Assembly: GCF_029227915.1 (NCBI RefSeq)
Contig: NC_079880.1
Span: forward strand, 13,100,001 to 13,164,000
Direction: 5' to 3'
Origin: Hydractinia symbiolongicarpus
Lineage: Eukaryota > Cnidaria > Hydrozoa > Anthoathecata > Hydractiniidae
DNA length: 64,000 nt
Both the position numbers and the translations under genes were made by a program. The stretch's first letter is position 1, and each line of letters starts with the position of its first letter. Positions 37,461 through 44,932 of this stretch are shown here, piece by piece. The notes beneath the pieces are model-generated. The model ran no database searches. It was not told the origin of the DNA and saw only the letters and a program-made list of their open reading frames with translations.

Positions 37461-37524
37461 AAATGTCTAGCTGAGTCACCTAAAAAGAGGTCTGCGAACA
37501 GTCTTCAGCAGGAACTAGACATTT
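37461..37524 (-). ncRNA. Structured 3'-UTR element, copy A
   Basis: Outer 10-bp stem AAATGTCTAG with CTAGACATTT, an inner GCTGA/TCAGC stem, then two hairpins: ACCT/AGGT, and CTG-CGAA-CAG. The homologous folds in copies B, C and D keep the pairing while the bases change. It probably marks the RNA for reverse transcription, but the role is inferred. Confidence 0.7.
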
Positions 37525-37758
37525 CTTTCATCCGTAACTTTTCATCTGTCGTACTCTGTACAATCTTGTGTGACTGGGGTAAGAAGTGGAGTCGTCACTC
37601 TTCAAAGATAGGACCTGGTACAGTCAAACCCCCTTGCTGGCGTAATTTTTTTTGTTTTTCGCTTTTATTTTGACTGGGGTAATAAGTGGAGTCGTCACTC
37701 TCCAAAGACAAGACTACAAAAAAATAATAATAAATAAAAAAAATAAAAAAAAGAATAG

Positions 37759-38236
37759 TCAAACTCCCTTGCTGACATAAGCCGGAAGTTGTGGTGCTGA
37801 CTGCAATTTACCTAACCTCTTCAAAGAAAAGGATGCAAGGTTGTACACCATTAAGCAAGCCTTGTTTGCAAGGGACCACTGCTCTGTCGTTGCAATGAAA
37901 CCACTTACCATGCACTTGGTTATAAGCAACAGTAGTGTAATGGCCATTGTTCAAATTTCCGGAGTGGTTAATTACAGCCCTTAAGTTGTAGTGCCTGCGA
38001 CAAGAGACTTCACTGTCCAGAAAGAAAATAATTTACAAAGAGGTGGCAAACCACCGCGTGATAGGTATAGAAACGGTGCCCGGGTAAGATGTGACTGCAG
38101 AACAAACCTTAGACACAAGACCTTTGTTATAGGCAAAGTGCTTTAATTGCAGAACCAAAACTGCACTCTGCGACCTCTTTTTCAACTGTTGAAGTTTGGT
38201 AACTATTGCAGTAGTAACAGAAGTACGAGTTGACAC
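37759..38236 (-). pseudogene. USP domain, C-terminal part, copy A
   Basis: In shifting minus frames this contains LVLQLKHFAYNKG (the LxLKRF-like USP block) and, nearer 37900, GNLNNGHYTTVAY followed by WFHCNDRAV, the His box with the catalytic histidine and the second active-site acid region. The domain is split by a 38-bp insertion at 38020-38057, a miniature copy of the 3' end of a related retroelement. Together with the Cys box in the next block it shows that the element once encoded a full-length USP fold. Confidence 0.7.
38020..38057 (-). mobile_element. 38-bp solo 3' end of a related retroelement
   Basis: The 38 bases match the 3' termini at 52553 and 58917 (GAAAATAATTTACAAAG, then the hairpin GGTGGC-AA-RCCACC and CGC), then stop. 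Copy B lacks these bases at the corresponding place in the USP gene. It is best read as an extremely 5'-truncated retroinsertion. Confidence 0.65.
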
Positions 38237-39257
38237 CTGACAATTCTTCGCTCTCCAAAAAGTTATCTATTGAAGATTGTATAGTCGATGTCAATGGCAG
38301 TTGAAGAAATGGACTTACTTGCTCAGAGGTGCTAATATTATTACAAGCGCTGCAAGTAGTGCAGATTTTCACACGAGTGTTGAATAATCTACCAAAGAAA
38401 GGAAAGGCTAAGGACAACTCTGGTATGAGATACTCAAAAATCTCTAGGGCATCTTGCTGAGAGAACGGATTAAAAGCAGCATCCCTTGCATTAGAAACAT
38501 GGCCTTTTAATGCATTTAGAAATGAAGAAATGTTCACTGGAACCTTGGAGGAGGATAGTTTGCCTAGAATACTTACAAAACTTTTACCTATCGGCATATT
38601 GGAATCATTTGCAGAGATGGCTGTGGCGACTGCGGGTAACACATAAAAACATTGCAAGATGGAATTGATGTAACATGTGTTGCCCAAATTTAGCAAGACG
38701 CTGTTGCTGCCTAGTGATTCTTGTGCAGGCAAGGTAGTGGAGCTCTTTGTTACGCCCTGGGGATTCGTGTCCTTAAAGCTAGTGGTCGAAGTTGCTTGGA
38801 ACTTGGATGATTTCTTTGAAACAGTTGGTATTAATTGAGCGGCATGCTGTGGATCCCTACCAGGATGAATCCAAGACAAAGAATCTTGACATAGCCAGAT
38901 GTAAAACGACGATCGCATAGATGACTCAGTAAGAGATTTCAGAGTGGAACGCACAGACATGTTAGAAAAGCCGAAGCGACGGAGGCAGATTCTAACTGTT
39001 TCGGAACAAAATCCTCTAGCTCCTACTTCAACAGCAAAGAAATGCACAGGCCGATTGTTTAATCTCATGACGGAACAAAGTGACGAGTATTTATCAACCT
39101 TAACTCCATGCCAAGTCTCCATGTTCTCTTCCCGCGGGCAAGTTAATTCAAGGATAATTACAGTTTTGGTCATGGCAGAAGTTAAAAGTATGTCCGGACG
39201 AAGTTGCGTTACAGCAAGATAAGGTGGTACTATTAAGGTTGAATCTAAGTCTGACAA
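38127..39257 (-). pseudogene. Restriction-like endonuclease plus USP N-terminal part, copy A
   Basis: A 376-codon minus frame. Near its start QLRPDILLTSAMTKTVIILE then LTCPREEN and KYSSL form the PD-(D/E)xK-like endonuclease block typical of R2/NeSL/CRE retroelements. After a Ser/Thr-rich linker of about 90 residues comes LNLGNTCYINSILQCFYVLP, the USP Cys box with the catalytic cysteine. QQDALEIFEYL follows, then CxxC pairs CTTCSACNN and CYYCNS of the zinc ribbon. USPs remove ubiquitin from proteins. The end at 38127 comes from a frameshift, and another separates it from the 39245-40045 block. Related retroelements (NeSL) carry Ulp1-type proteases instead. Confidence 0.8.
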
Positions 39258-40045
39258 TAATCTCCAATCAGAGGCCAGGTGAAGGACACCTTGAATTTTG
39301 AACGCTTTTTGGTGGGAAGACGTTTACCAGCTGGAACAAAGGATATTTTATGACATCTAGATGGTTTTGCTGGCTCATAATCGGATAAGAACTTCTGAAT
39401 GGCTGTCACTAACACACGTAGAATTCTATCGTGGCGATACGTGAATCTACCTTGTGAAAGGGCTAATTTACAAGCGCCTAAAATGTAGGACACGTTACAA
39501 GAGGGTTTTTTACATAGGGTGCAACTTTTGTCATTTTGAATTCTCCACTTGAGAAGATTTATAGGAGAAGGAAGCGTGTCATAGGTTGCGCCGATGCAAA
39601 ACGAAGATAAACTTTGCGGCAGAGACAGTAGGTTCTTCCAAGAAAGATCGTATTTAATAAACGAGCACCATTTACTCCAGTTACCCTGGACATGAAGCTG
39701 AACGGCTCGAGCATAATAGATGTCTTCCTCATTGTCCTGCACAACATCTGATGAAAGTTTGCGGTAAGAATGGGTACCAATTGCTGGGACATTCTTATGG
39801 CTTACCAGTCCCAAGCCTGCTCTACCAAACTGGTGGAAACCAAGTATTTTCTTAAACTCGAGTTGACTCTCTGATGATTCTGTTTGATCTACGTTCCAGT
39901 GTCCAGCCTTTAAGTCTGGAGGAGAGTCTGAGACGAGAGGATCAGTCGAATCTTGGAGGAGAAGATGACCGCTGATCTTAGCAGATTTTAGTACAGAGGA
40001 TAGACTTTTTAAAGGTAACGGGCATGGCGATAAAGCGGAATACAA
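39245..40045 (-). pseudogene. RT-endonuclease linker with Cys/His knuckle, copy A
   Basis: Minus frame of 266 codons. It includes SCTLCKKPSCNVSYILGACK and GRFTYRHDRILRVL, a CxxC...H...C arrangement followed by RHD, as found between the reverse transcriptase and the restriction-like nuclease of R2-type elements. The frame ends at 39245, just where the nuclease frame should continue, so a one-base indel separates them. Confidence 0.7.
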
Positions 40046-40174
40046 ACTTATGTTAGAAATAGAGTGATGGAGTCTCAGCCACTTTCTTATGAAGAAAGAA
40101 AACTTTTGTTCTAGTGAAACAATACGAGATATCGGAACTTTGTAAATTAAAAAAGGCCATCGTATTCGGAAAAA

Positions 40175-41105
40175 TTAGAAGATGATGCAAAACCACACTT
40201 TGTGAATGCCTCTATGGGAAGACTTATCTATGAGTTTGACTTGCTCCACAGCGTTGACAATAACCTGTTGGACAACAGCTGAATCTGACAATGTTGAATT
40301 TATCGTCCGGCCAAGAAACTTAACTGGGTTTGCGTGAATAGATGGGATTGGTTCTTGCAGGACACAAAAAGGAGACTGATCTAAAACTTTTCCATTAGCT
40401 ATAACAATTCTTCGTGATTTTGAAGGTCTAAAGCCAATTCCAGCCCAATGAAGGGCTGTTACACAACGATCCAACAAGTTTTGAGTTTGAGGGACACTTG
40501 AAGAAATTAAAAATATGTCATCCATAAAAGCCTTAACCGGAGGATGGTCTGAATCGCCAGGCGGAACACAACTTTTTAACTCTTCTTCGGCGCACACATA
40601 TTCAATGATTACATTTATAGCTGCCAAAAATAGTATGATTGATAATGTACATCCAATAAAAATACCTCTAAAGTGTTGGTGCCAGCTGGATGAGGCTGTA
40701 AAAGAAAATGACTTGCTCCAGAGGCTGCCATAGGCGTCAATAAGCCTTATCCGAAGAGTCTGAAACACCATAGCGACGAAGGGCCATGAAAAAGAGTTTA
40801 TGCGGTATAGTGGGATACGCATTCGCCACATCAAGCCATATTGCAGATAGTGCATTTTTTCTAGACTTGGCGTTTCTCAGAGCAGCCCAGACAAGAGACA
40901 TATGCTCCCAGCAACCAGGAACTTTTTCCATACATCCTATACATATTTCTATAAACAGCGTGTTTTGACTGGAACAACATCTACTTACTTATTGGGAACG
41001 TCATTTCTTGGAGGAAGATATATCGATTCTCTATCATACATTCCAACCAAAGCAGTCCAGAGATTTCCTTTCCTTAAAACAATCGGGTCGAAATCTTTTT
41101 TGACT
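40175..41105 (-). pseudogene. Reverse transcriptase region, copy A
   Basis: Minus frames 40931-40737 and 40855-40175. PGCWEHMSLVWAALRNAKSR then LDVANAYPTIPHKLFF covers RT motifs 1-2A. GIFIGCTLSIILFLAAIN covers the GxxxS block and VKAFMDDIFLISSS is the catalytic A/F-x-DD box. FLGRTI is the later thumb-side motif. Frames shift at least once near 40740. The upstream remainder (to 41105) reads VVVKKDFDPIVLRKGNLW and is then cut by the large DNA transposon. The RT is of the long, ORF-poor type seen with restriction-like endonucleases. Confidence 0.8.
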
Positions 41106-41181
41106 ACAACCTCGAACCCAGGGCCTGTAGCGTTTTTTGATATGAGGATGAAACGCGTACGAGGCCCTGGTACAACAGACT
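41106..41181. repeat. Terminal inverted repeat, left, of the large transposon
   Basis: Begins ACAACCTCGAACCC and contains CAGGGCCTGTAGCG and, inverted, GCGTACGAGGCCCTGG, so the repeat is itself an imperfect palindrome. Its inverted mate is at 52440-52515. Confidence 0.8.
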
Positions 41182-41608
41182 GAAATTCGCCCAAAATTAA
41201 GCATGCAGAGAAACGTAATGTATGCGTGACGTTTTCGATCGAAGATGGTGTTCTAGTGGCGGGAGGGTACTTTAGCCAGCGCTACCTATAGCTACACTGT
41301 AAAATTACAGAGTAAATACAACCCTTAATGGCTTTCTAGTCATTTTGTGGTGTATGATACATATAGTATTGTATAGTGGAAACAATCCACTAACTATAGG
41401 TTTTTGTGATTTTCTGGGATAGCCACTTTAAATGTTTATTATTATTCTTATTTTAAATATTATTCTCGGATCCGGGCTGACGTCACACCGCTGAAGATTG
41501 GCCAATCTTCGCGCATGCGCGAGTAACTGCAGTGAAAACAAACGTTTTGCGCTAGCTGTGGAAAGCTTTTTTCACTGCAGTTTACTGTAAGAGAAGGTCT
41601 ATGACACA

Positions 41609-42682
41609 ATGAGTTACAACATTGAAGAAATAAGTGTCGAAGCGAAAACAAGATATTTTAATAAGCTAAAAATTGTTAATTTGGATACTTGTCCATACCA
41701 ATTGCCAGCAGATGCTTGAATCAACGATCCTTCGAATTGGCCAAACTTGGAGTACCCTGAGGTTTATGATTACTTGGTAAACACCCCTGGCGTTTTTACA
41801 AGAGAAGCTATGAAGAGTCGAAAAAGTTTGGAAGCCCACAATCAATTTGTTAGTGGATGGGTTAGAACTGTGTTTTTCTTTAAGAAAGACAAAACATGGC
41901 CATATATTTTACTGAAGGCAGAAGTTATGCCTTCTCAAAGAGTAAATGAGGATCCTCACATACCCTGGATCATTGTGGACATAAAAAATGTTAATGTTCT
42001 TTCTGCCCACTGCACATGTATGGCTGGGCTTGGTGAGTCATGTAGTCACATAGGGGCTTTGTTATTTAAAATCGAGGCTGCTGTTCGTGCTGGATTCACT
42101 AAGAAAGCATGTACTGAAGAAGCATGTAAGTGGAATGTCGATTTTGTCAAAAAAGTTGCACCGAAGAAGATTTCTGACATTAAATTTTATTCAGAGAAGG
42201 CTTTTGAGAACTTTAAGAAAAACAATCGTAGCAGTAATAAATTTCCTGGTAGTAATGTTCCACCAACTGATGAAGAAAAGGCAAGGTTTTTATCAAAACT
42301 GTCTAAATTGGACAAAAAATCCATTGTTTTGCATACATTCTCTGATTTTTATAAACCATTCGTGCCAATATATGAACCACCTAGAAGAGCCAAGTTACCA
42401 AAGTCATTGAGAACGCTATTTAACAGTAACAACATTGATAAAGATGGTGACGAGTTACAACAAATGTCAAGAGATATTTATAATAACATGAAATTGTATT
42501 GTCTCTGTCAGTCTGAATACAATCCTAATGACGAAACATTTATTGGTTGTGACTCTACATCTTGCAAGTATGAATGGTTTCATTTGAGCTGTGTTAAATT
42601 GAAAAGAGTCCCAAAAGGTTCATGGTATTGTCCCTTGTGTCGAAAGGCCAGAAAACAAAAGGTATCTCAACACAGTCAGTGA
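41609..42682 (+). pseudogene. SWIM-PHD accessory protein of ISL2EU copy 2 (in-frame TGA)
   Basis: ATG at 41609 opens MSYNIEEISVEAKTRYFNKL. The frame has one TGA at 41717-41719 and is otherwise open to TGA 42682, for 357 codons. The SWIM finger is CTCMAGLGESCSHIGALLF, encoded near 42012-42065. A basic linker follows, then a PHD finger near the C terminus: YCLCQSEYNPND, CDSTSCKYEWFHLSC and WYCPLC give the C4HC3 pattern. The YqaJ-type nuclease usually present between SWIM and PHD in these elements is missing. It seems to have been lost by a clean internal deletion, because the frame is kept. The TGA sits where the motif ADxINDPSNWP would fit a Trp codon, so it may be TGG to TGA. The last codons and stop lie in the 127-bp inverted repeat. 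Confidence 0.8.
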
Positions 42683-42703
42683 CATGACTTTAAACGTCAA
42701 ACC

Positions 42704-42719
42704 GGCTATTTTTATAGCC
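42704..42719 (+). promoter_or_regulatory. Histone-mRNA-like 3' stem-loop (SWIM-PHD gene)
   Basis: GGCTAT-TTTT-ATAGCC followed by ACA, 21 bases after the stop codon. Metazoan histone mRNA 3' ends have a 6-bp stem of the GGCTCT...AGAGCC type with a UUUC-like tetraloop and ACCA after it. Stem length, loop size, GGC/GCC base and U-rich loop all agree. No U7 pairing element is visible downstream. Confidence 0.5.
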
Positions 42720-42725
42720 ACATCT

Positions 42726-42800
42726 GTCTTGATCGTCCAGTGGTAGGACACCTCACTGTTTTAAACAGTAGGAAACCCAGGTTCGATTCCTGGTCAAGAC
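42726..42800 (+). ncRNA. tRNA-like RNA in the 3' UTR of the SWIM-PHD gene
   Basis: Cloverleaf read by hand: acceptor GTCTTGA/TCAAGAC (7 bp); D arm GTCC-AGTGGTA-GGAC; T arm CCAGG-TTCGATT-CCTGG with a perfect B box GGTTCGATTCC. The anticodon arm is abnormal: seven pairs with a bulged C (CCTCACTG with CAGTAGG), about four bases longer than normal, and loop TTTTAAA. The central TTA would pair with UAA codons. D and T arms most resemble Glu/Gly tRNAs. TTTTT follows at 42801, a possible Pol III terminator. It is probably a tRNA-derived processing signal rather than a working tRNA. Confidence 0.75.
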
Positions 42801-42863
42801 TTTTTCAATTGTATTGCTTATGATAAAAAATTTTTTACAGTTCCCAATATTGCAATTATAAAG

Positions 42864-42938
42864 GTCTTGACCAGGAATCGAACCTGGGTTTCCTACTGTT
42901 TAAAACAGTGAGGTGTCCTACCACTGGACGGTCAAGAC
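42864..42938 (-). ncRNA. tRNA-like RNA in the 3' UTR of the THAP-DDE gene
   Basis: Same 75-nt cloverleaf as 42726-42800, with C for T after the acceptor stem, and sense with respect to the minus-strand transposase mRNA. It is followed on its strand by CTTTATAATTG, so no T4 terminator is present. That difference argues that independent Pol III transcription is not the common purpose of the two copies. Confidence 0.75.
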
Positions 42939-42944
42939 AGATGT

Positions 42945-42960
42945 GGCTATAAAAATAGCC
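42945..42960 (-). promoter_or_regulatory. Histone-mRNA-like 3' stem-loop (THAP-DDE gene)
   Basis: Minus-strand copy of GGCTAT-TTTT-ATAGCC then ACA, at the same distance from the TGA stop (42982) as in the other arm. Confidence 0.5.
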
Positions 42961-42981
42961 GGTTTGACGTTTAAAGTCATG

Positions 42982-44750
42982 TCACTGACTTTTTGGTTCA
43001 CTGTACACTATACCATCACCAAGATTCACAAGTGCAGCACAAACAGTAACAAGCTTGTCGATACTAGTAAATTCTGATTCATTTGCCTCATCAGAGAGAG
43101 ACTTTGTCATTGTAATGGGTATTGGTCCAGTAAGAATGTTATATCTGATTTTTATTAACCCAATCACACGTTCAATGTGAATACGTATTGAAGCTATTTG
43201 ACGAGTAGTCTCAACCTCCTGTGCAGACAATTGCTTTTTTCCCTTTGTGAAACTAGGCATAATAAGTTCAACGCCACAACCTGCTGCAAACTCATCGGTC
43301 AAGGTAAATCCACGATCTGCAAGTATTTGATCTCCAGGGTGATGATATTTGCTACTGATAAAGCCACTTTGCTTGACCAACTCAACATCTGACACTCTAC
43401 CACCCCAAGCCTTTGAAAGAAAAGAAATGGATCCTTGAGGCGAGCAAGCAATTAAAAATTTAACAGTTGAGTGTTTTTTGTAATTCGAATAAACCTCATT
43501 ATGTGCATTTAACTTTTTTGGCCTGTCAATAAAAATTTCAGTGCAATCAATAATACCAGTCAACCTTGGAAAATATTGTCGGAAAACATTTGGAAGAGAG
43601 TAGATGCTTGCATCATGATCAGGCCAATGTATTAGCCATGATAATTTTGTAGAGAGTAAGTCGATCCACCTTTGAAATACTTCATGGGCAGTACTTCTTG
43701 GACAGTTGAATTGGTCTGCCATATTTTCAAATTGTAGGTTCAAACGCAGCTTTGCAAGAGTCATCAGCAACTGATCTTTGAATGCATCTTCGATCGAAAT
43801 TTTTTTGGCAACGAATCTTTCACCATGTCAAAAACAGTGTCAAATTGATCTTTGTTTATTCCAGTGTAATATTTAAATTTTGCTGGCTTTTTTTTCAGAT
43901 GTTCATAGCATATGAATTTACTCTCAAGATCATTAACTGTAATTTTTGCTTTTTGAAGAGCTTCTGTCAGATTTGTTATTTCAATTAAATGTTTATTATC
44001 CAAAATTGAGCTTGTGGTCTGGGTACTTGCATTTAAGGTTGTTGGTCTTGATATAGTTACTGGTGTTTAATGTTGTGTTTGTGAAGAAAGAGAAAAGTCT
44101 ACTTCCATTTCAGGCATTTCTGGCAGTGGTGACATCAGAGATGTAGTACTAGAACATGGTGATAGTGGTGGCGAAATAAATGTGTTACTTTGCTGTAATG
44201 GTGGCTTTCCTGGTGAAACAAAATTTAAGGTACGCTGTTTTTTTGGTGCGACGGGTGTTCTTGCTTTTGCTAGGCTTCTTTTTTTGGCTGACTCGAATCT
44301 TTCTATTTTCTTCTTCTTTTTTTCTGAATCATTTTGTGTATACACAAATATAGTTGGTATGTAGTCAGGATGTGCAGGATCTTTTACTGGTTTCCCTAAT
44401 AAAGAAAAACAAATACTGTACCTAGCTAGCTAGCTAAACAATGCCAGCCTAAAAGAGTTACTAATCTCTTATAATATAGCACAGAGCATGGTCTATTTTA
44501 CAATGAAGAGAGCTTTCTTATTAATAAAATTTTATAAATAACACTTACCAGTTGTAAAATGTTTCCCACAGAGATAAACATTTTTTCCAGTTGGGTTCCA
44601 GTCAGCAGTACCATCTTTGTTTTTCCTTTTACATGCACTTATCCACATTTTTCTTCGTTCTGGGTTGTTATTCGGAAATCTGTAGAATCCAGGTTTATTT
44701 TCCATTAAATTATGGTTTGAACAACCAAAAGCAGCACAACTATTTGGCAT
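42982..44750 (-). pseudogene. THAP-DDE transposase of ISL2EU copy 2
   Basis: Exon 1 (44750-44549) gives a THAP finger: MPNSCAAFGCSNHN, GFYRFPNN, W and LCGKHFTTG. Exon 2 starts at 44395 after a GT-AG intron. It has a Lys-rich stretch, a Pro/Ser linker, an in-frame TAA at 44069-44067, then a helical region. At 43800-43806 a run of seven A (minus strand) sits where the frame must move by -1 to continue. From there DQLLMTLAKLRLNL leads to the helix-turn-helix MADQFNCPRSTAHEVF and the DDE nuclease: TGIIDCTEIF (D), ILADRGFTL (D) and RIHIERVIGLIK (E). All catalytic residues are present. The stop TGA at 42984-42982 lies in the inverted repeat. Expression would need read-through and frameshifting, or the copy is simply decaying. 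Confidence 0.85.
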
Positions 44751-44932
44751 TTTAAAAACTTCTATGTGTTCACTCCAGCTTCGCTAGGTTAAAATGACTG
44801 CTCCAGGAGAGTTTGTTTTCACTGCAGTAAATCGCGCATGCGCAGAAAATTACCGTCAGTGATTAACCCGGATCCGAGAATAGAATAGAATTTCTAAATT
44901 TTACATCTACGTCAAAAATAACAGATGATGCG

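Larger units (their letters stand above)
37230..41105 (-). mobile_element. RT-endonuclease-USP retroelement, copy A
   Basis: A minus-strand non-LTR-type element. The 3' end near 37230 starts (plus sense) GAAAATTACAAAGTGCACGC. Then come the 3'-UTR fold at 37461-37524, tandem hairpin units at 37570-37790, and a long damaged coding region with a USP deubiquitinase, a restriction-like endonuclease, a Cys/His knuckle and a reverse transcriptase reading leftwards. The 5' portion is cut at 41105 by the large RecQ/DUF6589 transposon. After the 7-base duplication the retroelement frame resumes at 52516-52552. There is no LTR and no AP endonuclease; the endonuclease type groups it with R2/NeSL/CRE-like elements. 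Confidence 0.75.
42674..42990. repeat. 127-bp inverted repeat with a 63-base loop joining two gene ends
   Basis: Arms 42674-42800 and 42864-42990 differ at one position only (T at 42733, C in the other arm). Each arm begins with the last codons and TGA stop of one gene, then an mRNA-sense stem-loop and a tRNA-like sequence. Read-through transcripts would fold into a long perfect hairpin. Confidence 0.95.
41464..44879. mobile_element. ISL2EU-like DNA transposon, copy 2, with tRNA-like inverted repeat
   Basis: Ends 41464 and 44879 carry the inverted TCTCGGATCCGGG, flanked by AT on both sides (41462-41463, 44880-44881). Subterminal DNA is also inverted: GCGCATGCGC and CTGCAGTGAAAACAAAC near 41511-41543 against 44810-44845. 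Total 3416 bp. It holds a plus-strand SWIM-PHD gene and a minus-strand THAP-DDE gene. Both end within a central inverted repeat (42674-42990). It inserted upstream of the RecQ-like gene of the larger transposon. Confidence 0.88.

Noticed and set aside
37461-37524. CTGAWGA on the sense strand of the 3'-UTR fold as a hammerhead ribozyme core
   Set aside because: CUGANGA occurs and even varies only at the free position between copies, but the required GAAA after stem II is missing, and the bases are explained by the GCTGA/TCAGC stem.
41747-41749. Start of the SWIM-PHD protein at a TTG
   Set aside because: An ATG at 41609 in the same frame gives a plausible N-terminus; only one TGA separates them.
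42726-42800. Ordinary tRNA gene
   Set aside because: Acceptor, D and T arms are right, but the anticodon arm is too long with a bulged base and would read a stop codon; called tRNA-like instead.
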